Positions 47,386 through 57,896 of a DNA stretch of 64,000 bases are shown here, in pieces (the first letter of the stretch is position 1; the number at the start of each line of letters is the position of its first letter). The notes beneath the pieces are model-generated. The model worked only from the letters and a program-made list of their open reading frames with translations, did no database searches and was not told where the DNA came from. The DNA lies in the NCBI RefSeq assembly GCF_000280495.2, contig NZ_CP018016.1, positions 496,001-560,000 on the forward strand, written 5' to 3'. Made by a program: the position numbers and the translations under genes. Origin of the DNA: Kosakonia radicincitans DSM 16656 (GTDB lineage: Bacteria > Pseudomonadota > Gammaproteobacteria > Enterobacterales > Enterobacteriaceae).

Positions 47386-47394
47386 TACCTGAAA

Positions 47395-47414
47395 CGCCCC
47401 GGTTTAGCGGGGCG
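47395..47414 (+). other. Hairpin after obgE
   Basis: CGCCCCG (47395-47401) pairs with CGGGGCG (47408-47414) just after the obgE stop, upstream of the main terminator. No T tract follows; it may protect the mRNA 3' end. Confidence 0.5.
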
Positions 47415-47426
47415 CTGTAATCTGTG

Positions 47427-47463
47427 AAATGCCGGGACAGTGTGAACTACCCCGGCATTTTTT
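47427..47463. terminator. Bidirectional terminator between obgE and dacB
   Basis: AAATGCCGGG (47427-47436) pairs with CCCGGCATTT (47451-47460) around a 14-base loop, followed by more T's. It abuts the dacB stop and serves both convergent genes. Confidence 0.85.
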
Positions 47464-47464
47464 A

Positions 47465-48898
47465 TTAGTTGTTCTGGTAGATATCTTTGTACAAACGGCT
47501 CTCAAAACGAACCAACGGAATACGACGGTTTCGTTGATCCGCAGGTTCTACCGCATAGCCTGAAAGGTACTGCACAAAAGCCATCCGTTGACCGCTGGCG
47601 GTAGTAATAAATCCGGCCAGGTTATACACGCCCTGCAATGACCCGGTTTTCGCAGAAACCTTACCGTCCACGCCTGCTTCATGCAGACCCGCACGGTATT
47701 GCAGCGAACCATCATAGCCAGCCAACGGCAGCATCGAGATAAAATTAAGCTCAGTATCATGCTGCGCAATATATTGCAGTACCTGCATCATGGTTGACGG
47801 CGCCAGCAGATTATGGCGCGACAGACCTGAACCATCCGCAATAATCGTATTTCCCAAATCAACACCGGCCTGCTGGCGCAGAATCTGACGAACTGCATCT
47901 GAGCCCGCTCTCCAGGTGCCGGGCACGCCAAAACGAGCATGTCCGATCATGCGAAAGACGGTATCGGCAATCATATTGTCCGATTTCTTCAGCATGATCT
48001 TCAGCAGGTCGTGTAATGGGGCAGATTGCTTACTGGCGATCACCGTGCCTGGCTGGTTTTCCAGCGTTTGTCGCAGCAGTGTGCCGGTGTAAGTGATGCC
48101 TGCGGTTTTGAGTTCGTCTTTAATAATGGCACCAGCATAGCTGGCACCGTCCTGGATGGCGAAAGCCAGCGGGAGTGGGTCTGCTCGTTGTGGCAGGCAG
48201 CCGGTGAGTGTGAAGCGGTTTAAATCGCCGGGCACAACGTCGAGTTCACAATATTGTGCTTCTGATGAACCACGCGCGAGGGTGCGAACCTGGCTGAACA
48301 TATTGACCGGGTAGTAAGAGGCGATACGGATATAGGCCAGATCGCCTGGTTTTTGCGCACTATAAAGTGATATAGAGAAGCAGTTTCGATCGATAATCGC
48401 CGCAGCCGGGGGAGCGCTAAAGCACTGCGTCATATCATTCCAGGGCCAGCCCGGGGCTTTATCGTGGCTGGCGAAAATGGAAGTATCAATCAGTACATTA
48501 CCCTCGATTTTCTGCACGCCTGACTTTTTCAGAGCGTTAATCATATTGCGAACATCCTGGCGTTTTAACGTCGGATCGCCGCCAAATCGTGCAATTAAGT
48601 CGCCTTTTAATACCCCATTCTCGACAGAACCTTTGCTTTCCAGCGTGGTTGTAAAGCGAAAGTCCGGCCCGAGTTGCAAAAGTGCCGCCAGTGCGGTGAT
48701 CACCTTTTGCGTACTCGCGGGAAGCGCCATTTGCTTACCGTGGTAATCAATCTCGGGCGCCTGCGCGCCTACCTTTTGAACCATCAGTGCTAAATTCGCG
48801 CCGTCCGGAAGTTGATTAATATATTCGTCAACATTCGCGGCCTGAGCAGTCAGGGCTATACTAGTGGTCAATCCGATGATAAAGCTAGAAAATCGCAT
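47465..48898 (-). CDS. dacB: D-alanyl-D-alanine carboxypeptidase/endopeptidase PBP4
   Basis: A 477-residue class-C penicillin-binding protein with a signal peptide (cleavage after AQA, residue 20). The active-site motifs are Ser62-x-x-Lys65 (STQK), SDN in KKSDNMIADT and KTG in AKTGSLQG. It trims and opens peptide cross-links in the periplasm; in related species its loss can induce AmpC. Length equals E. coli. Divergent from greA. Confidence 0.96.
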   Translation of the reverse strand: MRFSSFIIGLTTSIALTAQAANVDEYINQLPDGANLALMVQKVGAQAPEIDYHGKQMALPASTQKVITALAALLQLGPDFRFTTTLESKGSVENGVLKGDLIARFGGDPTLKRQDVRNMINALKKSGVQKIEGNVLIDTSIFASHDKAPGWPWNDMTQCFSAPPAAAIIDRNCFSISLYSAQKPGDLAYIRIASYYPVNMFSQVRTLARGSSEAQYCELDVVPGDLNRFTLTGCLPQRADPLPLAFAIQDGASYAGAIIKDELKTAGITYTGTLLRQTLENQPGTVIASKQSAPLHDLLKIMLKKSDNMIADTVFRMIGHARFGVPGTWRAGSDAVRQILRQQAGVDLGNTIIADGSGLSRHNLLAPSTMMQVLQYIAQHDTELNFISMLPLAGYDGSLQYRAGLHEAGVDGKVSAKTGSLQGVYNLAGFITTASGQRMAFVQYLSGYAVEPADQRNRRIPLVRFESRLYKDIYQNN

Positions 48899-48963
48899 AA
48901 TCTCGCGCTAACAACCTGGAAACAAGCCGTCATACTACGGCGCAACGCCCCGGAAAGTAAACG

Positions 48964-49002
48964 ATGACCCATAGTGAACTTCCGGGTAAAATACGTATCA
49001 AA
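48964..49002 (+). promoter_or_regulatory. Overlapping sigma70 and sigmaE promoters of greA
   Basis: P1: ATGACC (48964-48969), 17-base spacer, TAAAAT (48987-48992). P2: TGAACTT (48975-48981), 16-base spacer, TCAAA (48998-49002), matching the sigmaE pattern. The predicted starts are about 10 bases apart, as I recall for the E. coli greA P1/P2 pair. Confidence 0.68.
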
Positions 49003-49050
49003 TTGAAAAATTGTAGCTGACCTGGGGCTTTGTCCCCGGGTCAGTTTTCT
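49000..49050 (+). ncRNA. graL: GraL-like short transcript in the greA leader
   Basis: Just downstream of the two promoters, a stem (49019-49027 with 49034-49042, loop CTTTGT) is followed by a U-rich stretch (AGTTTTCTTTT). In E. coli the equivalent leader terminator yields the short RNA GraL, with only part of transcription reading through into greA. The ends given are approximate. Confidence 0.55.
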
Positions 49051-49145
49051 TTTGCTCCTGCCCGGCGAGAAGCCCTGTCCGCGGGGAGACAGAGCAGACG
49101 GGGCGGGTTAACGCTCCTTACAGGAATGTTTAAGAGGTATAACAA

Positions 49146-49622
49146 ATGCAAGCTATTCCGATGACCTTACGTGGTGCCGAAAAACTGCGCGAAGAGCTGG
49201 AGTTTCTGAAATCCGTTCGCCGCCCTGAAATCATCGCCGCTATTGCGGAAGCCCGCGAACATGGCGATCTAAAAGAGAACGCTGAATACCATGCTGCACG
49301 TGAACAGCAGGGTTTTTGCGAAGGCCGAATCAAAGACATTGAAGCGAAGCTCTCCAATGCGCAGGTTATCGATATCACGAAAATGCCGAAAAACGGCCGC
49401 GTTATTTTTGGCGCAACGGTTACTGTTTTGAATCTGGATAACGACGAAGAACAGACTTACCGCATTGTGGGTGATGATGAGGCTGACTTTAAACAGAACC
49501 TCATCTCTGTAAATTCACCGATCGCGCGTGGCCTGGTAGGCAAAGAGCAAGATGATGTTGTGGTTATCCACACACCTGGCGGCGAAGTTGAATACGAAAT
49601 CATCAAAGTGGAATACTTATGA
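49146..49622 (+). CDS. greA: Transcription elongation factor GreA
   Basis: A 158-residue factor with an N-terminal antiparallel coiled coil whose tip residues Asp41 and Glu44 (GDLKENAEY) enter the RNA polymerase secondary channel. There they stimulate cleavage of backtracked RNA. A C-terminal FKBP-like domain binds polymerase. It is preceded by a long leader with dual promoters and an attenuator hairpin. Length equals E. coli. Confidence 0.98.
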   Translation: MQAIPMTLRGAEKLREELEFLKSVRRPEIIAAIAEAREHGDLKENAEYHAAREQQGFCEGRIKDIEAKLSNAQVIDITKMPKNGRVIFGATVTVLNLDNDEEQTYRIVGDDEADFKQNLISVNSPIARGLVGKEQDDVVVIHTPGGEVEYEIIKVEYL

Positions 49623-49664
49623 TGACAATACAGGTCACGTTTGTTGATCTATTGTAAAGAAAAG

Positions 49665-49688
49665 AAAAAGGCCGCATCGCGGCCTTTT
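49665..49688 (+). terminator. Terminator of greA
   Basis: AAAAGGCCGC (49666-49675) pairs with GCGGCCTTTT (49679-49688) around ATC. It may also act weakly toward yhbY on the other strand. Confidence 0.88.
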
Positions 49689-49774
49689 ATCAATACCAGG
49701 AGCGTGGCATTTTGCTCGTCTGCTGGCGGAAACCCCTCGTTTTACACAGCTTTTGTGTTCAATTCAGGATATCC

Positions 49775-50068
49775 TTAGCGTGGCAGCGAAATTTTACGCT
49801 CCGCGGTTGGGCGATAAAGCACCAGCGTTTTACCGATGACCTGTACATTGCAGGCGCCGGTTTCGCGAACGATAGCTTCCACAATCAAGGTCTTAGTTTC
49901 TCTGTCTTCAGAGGCGATCTTCACCTTGATAAGTTCATGGTGCTCTAACGCTTGTTCAATCTCGGCCAGTACCCCTTCGGTCAAACCATTATTGCCAAGC
50001 ATAACTACCGGCTTGAGCGGATGTGCCAGACCTTTCAGGTGCTGTTTTTGTTTAGTACTCAGATTCAT
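49775..50068 (-). CDS. yhbY: CRM-domain RNA-binding protein YhbY
   Basis: A 97-residue single CRM-domain protein associated with pre-50S ribosomal particles. It has the GxxG-type loop LGNNGLTEGV (about residues 23-32) and the N-terminal LSTKQKQHLKGLAHPLKPVV. It is divergent from rlmE with 118 bases between starts. Length equals E. coli. Confidence 0.95.
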   Translation of the reverse strand: MNLSTKQKQHLKGLAHPLKPVVMLGNNGLTEGVLAEIEQALEHHELIKVKIASEDRETKTLIVEAIVRETGACNVQVIGKTLVLYRPTAERKISLPR

Positions 50069-50091
50069 CGTATATTTTGCTTACGTTGGGA

Positions 50092-50119
50092 TTGAAAACG
50101 GGTCATTCTACCGCCATCT
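50092..50119 (+). promoter_or_regulatory. Sigma32 (heat-shock) promoter of rlmE-ftsH
   Basis: TTGAAA (50092-50097), a 14-base spacer, then CGCCATCT (50112-50119), 7 of 8 to the sigma32 -10 CCCCATNT. rlmE and ftsH are heat-shock genes in E. coli, which fits. Confidence 0.72.
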
Positions 50120-50186
50120 CCTGTGTATCGCCAAATTGCGCGTCGAAATTTATCGATGTCGACGATGAACCCGGATGGAAAGTTAA

Positions 50187-50813
50187 ATGACAGGTAAAAA
50201 GCGTTCTGCCAGCTCGAGCCGCTGGCTTCAGGAACACTTTAGCGATAAATATGTTCAACAGGCGCAGAAAAAAGGGTTGCGTTCCCGTGCCTGGTTTAAA
50301 CTTGATGAAATACAGCAAAGTGACAAACTTTTTAAGCCGGGGATGACAGTTGTTGATCTCGGTGCGGCGCCTGGTGGGTGGTCGCAATATGCGGTCACGC
50401 AGATTGGCGGCAATGGCCGCATTATCGCTTGCGATCTTTTACCGATGGATCCAATCGTTGGTGTGGACTTCCTTCAGGGCGATTTTCGTGATGAATTAGT
50501 CCTGAAAGCATTACTGGAACGTGTTGGCGACAGTAAAGTCCAGGTTGTCATGTCTGATATGGCGCCGAACATGAGCGGAACGCCAGCGGTGGATATTCCC
50601 CGCTCGATGTATCTGGTTGAGTTGGCGCTGGATATGTGCCGCGATGTGCTGGCACCAGGCGGAAGTTTTTTAGTTAAGGTGTTTCAGGGCGAAGGTTTCG
50701 ATGAATATCTCACGGAAATTCGTTCCATGTTTACGAAGGTAAAAGTGCGTAAACCGGACTCTTCGCGTGCGCGTTCACGCGAAGTGTATATTGTAGCGAC
50801 CGGGCGAAAATGA
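50187..50813 (+). CDS. rlmE: 23S rRNA 2'-O-ribose U2552 methyltransferase RlmE
   Basis: A 208-residue SAM-dependent methyltransferase (FtsJ/RrmJ). The conserved [14 protein letters not shown] loop and catalytic Lys38 and Asp83 are visible at the E. coli positions, with the Lys in [10 protein letters not shown] and the Glu in SREVYIV completing the set. It modifies U2552 in the A-loop late in 50S assembly. It is one residue shorter than E. coli at the C-terminus. It heads the heat-shock rlmE-ftsH operon. Confidence 0.97.
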   Translation: MTGKKRSASSSRWLQEHFSDKYVQQAQKKGLRSRAWFKLDEIQQSDKLFKPGMTVVDLGAAPGGWSQYAVTQIGGNGRIIACDLLPMDPIVGVDFLQGDFRDELVLKALLERVGDSKVQVVMSDMAPNMSGTPAVDIPRSMYLVELALDMCRDVLAPGGSFLVKVFQGEGFDEYLTEIRSMFTKVKVRKPDSSRARSREVYIVATGRK

Positions 50814-50915
50814 TACCCCGTTGATTTCGGCCTTTGGTTTGAAAGAAACTGGATATGTTGTATCCTGACGCTGTTTTTAACACAGTTGTAATATGAGGTT
50901 AATCCCTTGAGTGAC

Positions 50916-52847
50916 ATGGCGAAAAACCTAATACTCTGGCTGGTCATTGCCGTTGTGCTGATGTCAGTATTCCAGAGCTTTGGGCCCAGCGAGTCTAATG
51001 GCCGCAAGGTGGATTATTCTACCTTCCTGCAAGAGGTCAACCAGGACCAGGTTCGCGAAGCGCGTATCAACGGACGTGAGATCAACGTTACCAAGAAAGA
51101 TAGTAACCGTTACACGACTTACATCCCGGTCAACGATCCGAAACTGCTTGATAACCTGCTGACGAAAAACGTCAAGGTTGTTGGTGAGCCGCCTGAAGAG
51201 CCGAGCCTGCTGGCTAACATCTTCATTTCCTGGTTCCCGATGCTGTTGCTGATTGGTGTCTGGATTTTCTTTATGCGCCAGATGCAGGGCGGCGGTGGCA
51301 AAGGCGCCATGTCGTTCGGTAAAAGTAAAGCGCGCATGCTCACGGAAGATCAGATCAAAACGACTTTCGCTGATGTTGCTGGCTGCGACGAAGCGAAAGA
51401 AGAAGTTGGTGAACTGGTCGAATATCTGCGTGAGCCGAGCCGGTTCCAGAAACTGGGCGGTAAGATCCCCAAAGGCGTACTGATGGTCGGTCCTCCGGGC
51501 ACTGGTAAAACGCTGCTGGCGAAAGCTATTGCGGGGGAAGCGAAGGTTCCATTCTTCACAATTTCCGGTTCTGACTTCGTTGAAATGTTTGTGGGTGTTG
51601 GTGCTTCTCGTGTGCGCGACATGTTCGAGCAGGCCAAGAAAGCGGCACCGTGCATTATCTTCATCGATGAAATCGACGCCGTTGGCCGCCAGCGTGGCGC
51701 AGGCCTCGGTGGTGGTCACGATGAACGCGAACAAACGCTGAACCAGATGCTGGTTGAGATGGATGGTTTCGAAGGTAACGAAGGTATTATCGTTATCGCT
51801 GCAACGAACCGTCCGGATGTGCTCGACCCTGCGTTACTGCGTCCTGGCCGTTTTGACCGTCAGGTTGTGGTTGGTTTGCCGGATGTTCGCGGTCGTGAAC
51901 AGATCCTGAAAGTCCATATGCGTCGCGTGCCGCTGTCGCCGGATATTGATGCCGCGATTATCGCGCGCGGTACGCCGGGCTTCTCTGGTGCCGATCTGGC
52001 GAACCTGGTCAACGAAGCTGCACTGTTTGCCGCTCGCGGTAATAAACGCGTGGTTTCGATGGTCGAGTTCGAAAAAGCGAAAGACAAAATCATGATGGGT
52101 GCGGAACGCCGCTCCATGGTGATGACGGAAGCGCAGAAAGAGTCCACGGCCTACCATGAAGCTGGTCATGCGATTATCGGCCGTCTGGTGCCGGAACACG
52201 ATCCGGTGCATAAAGTGACGATTATCCCGCGTGGTCGTGCATTGGGTGTGACGTTCTTCCTGCCGGAAGGTGATGCGATCAGCGCCAGCCGTCGGAAACT
52301 GGAAAGCCAGATCTCAACGCTGTACGGCGGTCGCCTGGCTGAAGAGATTATCTATGGTGTTGAACATGTTTCTACCGGTGCGTCCAACGATATTAAAGTT
52401 GCGACCAACCTGGCGCGTAACATGGTTACCCAGTGGGGCTTTTCCGACAAACTCGGTCCGTTGCTCTACGCCGAAGAAGAGGGTGAGGTTTTCCTTGGCC
52501 GTTCTGTAGCGAAAGCGAAACATATGTCCGATGAAACTGCGCGTATTATCGACCAGGAAGTGAAAGCGTTGATCGAGCGTAACTACGATCGTGCACGTCA
52601 GATCCTGAACGATAACATGGATATTCTGCATGCAATGAAGGATGCTCTGATGAAATATGAGACCATCGATGCACCGCAGATTGATGACCTGATGGCGCGC
52701 CGCGAGGTACGTCCGCCGGCAGGTTGGGAAGATCCTGGCGCGAACAACTCTGACAACAATGGTACTCCGCGTGCACCGCGTCCGGTTGATGAACCGCGTA
52801 CGCCGAACCCGGGCAACACCATGTCTGAGCAACTGGGCGACAAATAA
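50916..52847 (+). CDS. ftsH: ATP-dependent zinc metalloprotease FtsH
   Basis: A 643-residue membrane AAA+ protease. It has two membrane helices (about residues 5-24 and 98-120), Walker A GPPGTGKT (about 192-199), Walker B IIFIDEID, and the zinc site HEAGH starting at His414. It degrades LpxC, sigma32 and unassembled membrane proteins. The ATG at 50916 gives the usual E. coli start, but an in-frame TTG at 50907 (MSDMAKN) has better spacing from GAGG (8 bases versus 17), so a three-residue longer form is possible. The C-terminal tail differs slightly from E. coli. Confidence 0.96.
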   Translation: MAKNLILWLVIAVVLMSVFQSFGPSESNGRKVDYSTFLQEVNQDQVREARINGREINVTKKDSNRYTTYIPVNDPKLLDNLLTKNVKVVGEPPEEPSLLANIFISWFPMLLLIGVWIFFMRQMQGGGGKGAMSFGKSKARMLTEDQIKTTFADVAGCDEAKEEVGELVEYLREPSRFQKLGGKIPKGVLMVGPPGTGKTLLAKAIAGEAKVPFFTISGSDFVEMFVGVGASRVRDMFEQAKKAAPCIIFIDEIDAVGRQRGAGLGGGHDEREQTLNQMLVEMDGFEGNEGIIVIAATNRPDVLDPALLRPGRFDRQVVVGLPDVRGREQILKVHMRRVPLSPDIDAAIIARGTPGFSGADLANLVNEAALFAARGNKRVVSMVEFEKAKDKIMMGAERRSMVMTEAQKESTAYHEAGHAIIGRLVPEHDPVHKVTIIPRGRALGVTFFLPEGDAISASRRKLESQISTLYGGRLAEEIIYGVEHVSTGASNDIKVATNLARNMVTQWGFSDKLGPLLYAEEEGEVFLGRSVAKAKHMSDETARIIDQEVKALIERNYDRARQILNDNMDILHAMKDALMKYETIDAPQIDDLMARREVRPPAGWEDPGANNSDNNGTPRAPRPVDEPRTPNPGNTMSEQLGDK

Positions 52848-52877
52848 GTTATCCGTTGCTGGACCTGTTCTAACTGA

Positions 52878-52908
52878 AAAACCCTGGGGCATGCTCCGGG
52901 GTTTTCTT
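52878..52908 (+). terminator. Terminator of rlmE-ftsH
   Basis: AAAACCCTGGGGC (52878-52890) pairs with 52893-52905, with two G-U wobbles, and a T-rich tail follows. Confidence 0.82.
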
Positions 52909-52945
52909 TATTGTATTAACCGCAACAACGCAGGGACTTTAAGTC

Positions 52946-53794
52946 ATGAAACTCGACGCCCATGGCACCATACTCGATCTCTCCCACCCGCACGTGATGG
53001 GGATCCTCAACGTTACGCCGGACTCATTTTCCGATGGCGGCACGCATAATACGTTGGTTGAGGCAGTCAAACATGCCAATTTGATGATCAACGCCGGGGC
53101 GACAATTGTTGATGTTGGTGGGGAGTCCACAAGGCCGGGTGCGACGGAAGTTAGCGTTGAAGAGGAGCTGGAGCGTGTGATCCCGGTGGTTGAGGCGATA
53201 GCCCAGCGTTTTGAGGTCTGGATCTCTGTTGATACGTCGAAGCCTGAAGTGATCCGCGAATCCGCGCGAGCAGGCGCACATATTATTAATGATATCCGCT
53301 CGTTGACGGAGCCGGGTGCAATAGACGCTGCCGCTGAGACCGGTTTACCGGTGTGTCTGATGCATATGCAGGGACAACCAAAAACAATGCAAGAAGCGCC
53401 GAAGTACGACGATGTGTTTGCTGATGTAAATCGCTTCTTTGTCGAACATATTGCCCGTTGCGAAAAGGCAGGTATCGCAAAAGAGAAATTGATACTCGAC
53501 CCGGGATTCGGTTTCGGTAAGAATCTCTCGCACAATTATGCGCTGCTGGCCAGCCTGGCGGAATTTCATCACTTTGGGTTGCCGCTGCTGGTTGGGATGT
53601 CACGTAAATCCATGGTAGGACAACTGCTCAATGTCGGTCCTTCTGAGCGTTTAAGTGGGAGTCTTGCGTGTGCGGTGATTGCGGCAATGCAGGGCGCGCA
53701 GATTATTCGTGTTCACGATGTAAAAGAAACGGTAGAAGCTATGCGGGTGGTTGAAGCCACGCTGTCAGCGAAGGAAAATAAACGCTATGAGTAA
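52946..53794 (+). CDS. folP: Dihydropteroate synthase
   Basis: A 282-residue TIM-barrel enzyme that joins p-aminobenzoate to dihydropterin diphosphate in folate synthesis; the target of sulfonamides. The signatures [14 protein letters not shown] and VGGESTRPG are intact. No insertion near the pABA site suggesting sul-type resistance was noticed. Length equals E. coli. Its end overlaps glmM by 8 bases. Confidence 0.97.
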   Translation: MKLDAHGTILDLSHPHVMGILNVTPDSFSDGGTHNTLVEAVKHANLMINAGATIVDVGGESTRPGATEVSVEEELERVIPVVEAIAQRFEVWISVDTSKPEVIRESARAGAHIINDIRSLTEPGAIDAAAETGLPVCLMHMQGQPKTMQEAPKYDDVFADVNRFFVEHIARCEKAGIAKEKLILDPGFGFGKNLSHNYALLASLAEFHHFGLPLLVGMSRKSMVGQLLNVGPSERLSGSLACAVIAAMQGAQIIRVHDVKETVEAMRVVEATLSAKENKRYE

Positions 53795-55124
53795 TCGTAA
53801 ATATTTTGGCACCGATGGCATTCGTGGCCGAGTAGGCGACGCACCGATCACCCCGGATTTTGTTCTCAAGCTGGGTTGGGCTGCCGGAAAAGTACTGGCA
53901 CGCCACGGTTCACGGAAGATTATTATTGGTAAGGACACCCGTATTTCCGGTTATATGCTGGAATCCGCTCTTGAAGCCGGGCTGGCGGCAGCGGGGTTGT
54001 CCGCCTCCTTTACCGGGCCGATGCCGACACCGGCTGTGGCCTATCTGACCCGCACTTTCCGTGCTGAAGCCGGTATTGTTATTTCCGCATCGCATAACCC
54101 GTTTTATGACAACGGTATCAAGTTCTTCTCAATCGATGGCACTAAATTGCCTGATGCGGTTGAAGAGGCGATTGAAGCAGAAATGGAGAAAGAACTGACC
54201 TGCGTCGATTCCGCTGAACTGGGTAAAGCAAGCCGCATTGTTGATGCTGCAGGACGTTATATTGAATTCTGCAAAGCCACATTCCCCAATGAACTGAGCC
54301 TGAATGAGCTAAAAATCGTCGTTGATTGCGCTAACGGGGCAACTTACCACATCGCACCGAATGTGTTCCGCGAGCTGGGCGCGAAAGTCATCGCCATGGG
54401 TTGTGAACCTGATGGCGTAAATATCAATGAAAAATGCGGTGCCACGGATGTCAGTGCATTGCAGCAACGCGTTCTGGCAGAGAAAGCGGATCTTGGCATC
54501 GCTTTTGATGGCGATGGCGATCGCGTCATCATGGTGGACCATGAAGGTAACAAAGTGGATGGCGACCAGATCATGTATATCATTGCGCGTGAAGGTTTGC
54601 GTCAGGGGCAATTGCGTGGCGGCGCTGTAGGCACGCTGATGAGCAATATGGGGCTGGAGCTGGCGCTCAAGCAATTGGGCATTCCTTTTGCTCGTGCCAA
54701 AGTAGGCGATCGCTATGTCCTCGAAAAAATGCAGGAAAAAGGCTGGCGCATTGGTGCAGAGAACTCCGGGCATGTGATCCTGCTGGATAAAACGACGACC
54801 GGAGATGGTATCGTTGCTGGTTTGCAGGTTGTGGCGGCAATGGTACGCAACCATATGTCACTGCACGATTTATGTAGCGGTATGAAGATGTTCCCGCAGG
54901 TGCTTGTCAACGTGCGCTTTACGGCTGGCAAAGGTGATCCCCTGGAAGATGAGCATGTAAAAACGACGACATCTGAGGTGGAAGCTACCCTGGGTAACCG
55001 TGGACGCGTGCTGTTGCGTAAGTCGGGGACCGAGCCGTTAATCCGTGTGATGGTGGAAGGCGAAGACGAAGCTCAGGTGACGGAGATGGCAAATCGCATT
55101 GCCGACGCGGTGAAAGCCGTATAA
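53787..55124 (+). CDS. glmM: Phosphoglucosamine mutase GlmM
   Basis: A 445-residue alpha-D-phosphohexomutase converting glucosamine-6-phosphate to glucosamine-1-phosphate for UDP-GlcNAc synthesis. The phosphorylated Ser102 is in ISASHNP, the metal loop is DGDGDR and the phosphate-binding loop is [12 protein letters not shown]. The start at 53787 overlaps the folP end; an earlier in-frame ATG at 53751 lies inside folP and is not conserved. Confidence 0.97.
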   Translation: MSNRKYFGTDGIRGRVGDAPITPDFVLKLGWAAGKVLARHGSRKIIIGKDTRISGYMLESALEAGLAAAGLSASFTGPMPTPAVAYLTRTFRAEAGIVISASHNPFYDNGIKFFSIDGTKLPDAVEEAIEAEMEKELTCVDSAELGKASRIVDAAGRYIEFCKATFPNELSLNELKIVVDCANGATYHIAPNVFRELGAKVIAMGCEPDGVNINEKCGATDVSALQQRVLAEKADLGIAFDGDGDRVIMVDHEGNKVDGDQIMYIIAREGLRQGQLRGGAVGTLMSNMGLELALKQLGIPFARAKVGDRYVLEKMQEKGWRIGAENSGHVILLDKTTTGDGIVAGLQVVAAMVRNHMSLHDLCSGMKMFPQVLVNVRFTAGKGDPLEDEHVKTTTSEVEATLGNRGRVLLRKSGTEPLIRVMVEGEDEAQVTEMANRIADAVKAV

Positions 55125-55142
55125 TGGTGTGATAAGTGCTTA

Positions 55143-55168
55143 AAAAGGCGGCTATTGCTGCCTTTTAA
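55143..55168 (+). terminator. Terminator after glmM
   Basis: AAAAGGCGG (55143-55151) pairs with 55158-55166, with one G-U wobble, around CTATTG. The T run is short. Confidence 0.65.
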
Positions 55169-55350
55169 CGGGACAGAAGTTGTAGTTTTGCTGTTTTTTT
55201 CCGCACTTGATAAAATGCACTGAAATTGCCCTTGCGAAGGTCATTCGCTTTGGTTAGTATTCACACCCGCTTCAGTGGGAAAGCAGAAAACGCCCCACTT
55301 TTATTGGTTGAAGCATTTGCTGCGGCAATACCGCAAGGAACAGGTTGATT

Positions 55351-55683
55351 ATGTACGAAGCTCTTTTAGTTGTTTTCCTTATTGTGGCACTGGCGCTTGT
55401 TGCCATGATTATGCTGCAACAAGGTAAAGGCGCTGATATGGGAGCCTCCTTTGGCGCTGGCGCGTCTGGCACGTTGTTCGGTTCAAGTGGTTCTGGCAAC
55501 TTCATGACTCGCACGACTGGTATACTGGCAACCCTGTTTTTTATCATCAGCCTTGTGCTGGGTAACGTTAACAGCAATAAAACCAATAAAGGAAGCGAGT
55601 GGGAAAATCTGAGCGCACCGGCGAAGAGTGAACAAACTCAGCCTGCAGCGCCGGCGCAGCCGACAAGCGATATCCCGCATTAA
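55351..55683 (+). CDS. secG: Protein translocase subunit SecG
   Basis: A 110-residue membrane subunit of SecYEG with two helices (about residues 2-22 and 53-73). The conserved cytoplasmic loop QQGKGADMGASFGAG lies between them. A polar Q/A/P-rich tail follows. It enhances SecA-driven export. The ATG at 55351 matches E. coli; ATG 55345 is two codons upstream. tRNA-Leu follows 9 bases after the stop and is probably cotranscribed. Confidence 0.96.
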   Translation: MYEALLVVFLIVALALVAMIMLQQGKGADMGASFGAGASGTLFGSSGSGNFMTRTTGILATLFFIISLVLGNVNSNKTNKGSEWENLSAPAKSEQTQPAAPAQPTSDIPH

Positions 55684-55692
55684 GTAAGTCGT

Positions 55693-55779
55693 GCCGAGGT
55701 GGTGGAATTGGTAGACACGCTACCTTGAGGTGGTAGTGCCCGATTGGGCTTACGGGTTCAAGTCCCGTCCTCGGTACCA
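55693..55779 (+). tRNA. leuU: tRNA-Leu (anticodon GAG)
   Basis: An 87-base class-II tRNA with acceptor stem GCCGAGG/CCTCGGT (one G-U pair), D-loop GGTGGAATTGGTAGAC, anticodon stem CTACC/GGTAG with GAG at 55737-55739, a long variable arm, T-arm with GGTTCAAGTCC, and an encoded CCA. It is downstream of secG as in E. coli. A copy of its last 18 bases occurs again at 57534-57552. Confidence 0.98.
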
Positions 55780-55788
55780 ATATTCCGG

Positions 55789-55818
55789 AAAAAAGACATC
55801 GTAAGATGTCTTTTTTTT
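55789..55818 (+). terminator. Terminator of secG-leuU
   Basis: AAGACATC (55793-55800) pairs with GATGTCTT (55805-55812), extended by A/T pairs, loop GTAA, with a run of eight T. Confidence 0.92.
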
Positions 55819-55845
55819 CGTCTGTAATCCGGAAAGAGAGACAAT

Positions 55846-55873
55846 AAAAAAGACGCCATCAGGCGTCTTTTTT
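55846..55873. terminator. Terminator of argG (bidirectional)
   Basis: AAAAAAGACGCC (55846-55857) pairs with GGCGTCTTTTTT (55862-55873) around ATCA. A's on the left give the minus-strand U tract needed by argG. Confidence 0.92.
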
Positions 55874-55886
55874 AATCCGTCAGCGA

Positions 55887-57287
<1,401 letters not shown>

Positions 57288-57314
57288 CTATTTGCCACTC
57301 ATTTTGAAAATCTC

Positions 57315-57353
57315 AGTGAATGGTTATGCAAAATAAATGAGTTTTCATTTAAT
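57315..57353. promoter_or_regulatory. Pair of ARG boxes upstream of argG
   Basis: Two 18-bp boxes, 57315-57332 (core TGAAT-N4-ATGCA) and 57336-57353 (core TGAGT-N4-ATTTA), are separated by exactly 3 bases, the spacing used by the ArgR hexamer. They lie upstream of argG and about 135 bases from the metY promoter on the other side. Confidence 0.8.
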
Positions 57354-57488
57354 CATTTTTTGGCGATGACCGGAAGAGAAGAGTGCAATTTTCATCGGAA
57401 TTATTGGTATAAGACATCTTTTATACAGGCATAATTTGCCGCAATAAAATGCATAGTCGGAAGTGTACAGGATGCACATAACATACGG

Positions 57489-57518
57489 TTGACAGATAGT
57501 TATATTTATCAATATAAT
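57489..57518 (+). promoter_or_regulatory. Consensus sigma70 promoter of the metY-rimP-nusA-infB operon
   Basis: TTGACA (57489-57494), an 18-base spacer, TATAAT (57513-57518): both hexamers are perfect. Transcription should start near 57525, so the leuU-like fragment falls within the leader. Drives metY and, through read-through, the translation-factor genes. Confidence 0.85.
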
Positions 57519-57533
57519 GTAGGCCGATTTTAC

Positions 57534-57552
57534 GTCCCGTCTTCGGTACCAA
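57534..57552 (+). repeat. Copy of the tRNA-Leu 3' end
   Basis: 19 bases (GTCCCGTCTTCGGTACCAA) match 55762-55780 of leuU and its flank at 18 of 19 positions, covering half of the T-stem, the acceptor 3' strand and CCA. The rest of a tRNA is absent. It is either a remnant tRNA or an attachment-site-like repeat. Confidence 0.85.
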
Positions 57553-57609
57553 ATCCCAGCATTATTTGCAAATTCGCGCTCAACCGGGTAGAATTTGCCA
57601 CGTTTCAGG

Positions 57610-57686
<77 letters not shown>

Positions 57687-57840
57687 CTTTCCCTAAGTGT
57701 TTTTTTTTTCAAATATACTATGAAGACTTAACGCCTTCGTAGCTGGATTTGAGAAAAATACTCACGGAAGGTTCTCCAGGCCGCAGTTGCGGCTATAGGG
57801 TTCAGTTATTTAAAGCCCCGATTTATCGGGGTTTTTTGTT
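57687..57840 (+). promoter_or_regulatory. rimP leader with attenuator-type terminator
   Basis: Between metY and rimP, the main hairpin (57812-57821 with 57826-57835, loop TTTA) is followed by a U tract, giving a standard terminator upstream of essential genes. A smaller stem overlapping the tRNA end precedes a run of ten T at 57700-57709. A rimP leader of this kind is a described candidate attenuator in enterobacteria. Read-through, perhaps helped by NusA itself, must supply the downstream genes. Confidence 0.7.
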
Positions 57841-57896
57841 ATCTGAGTACGAAATAACTGGGCTATACGCCCTTTTTTTATGTCTTGGGGGTGGAC

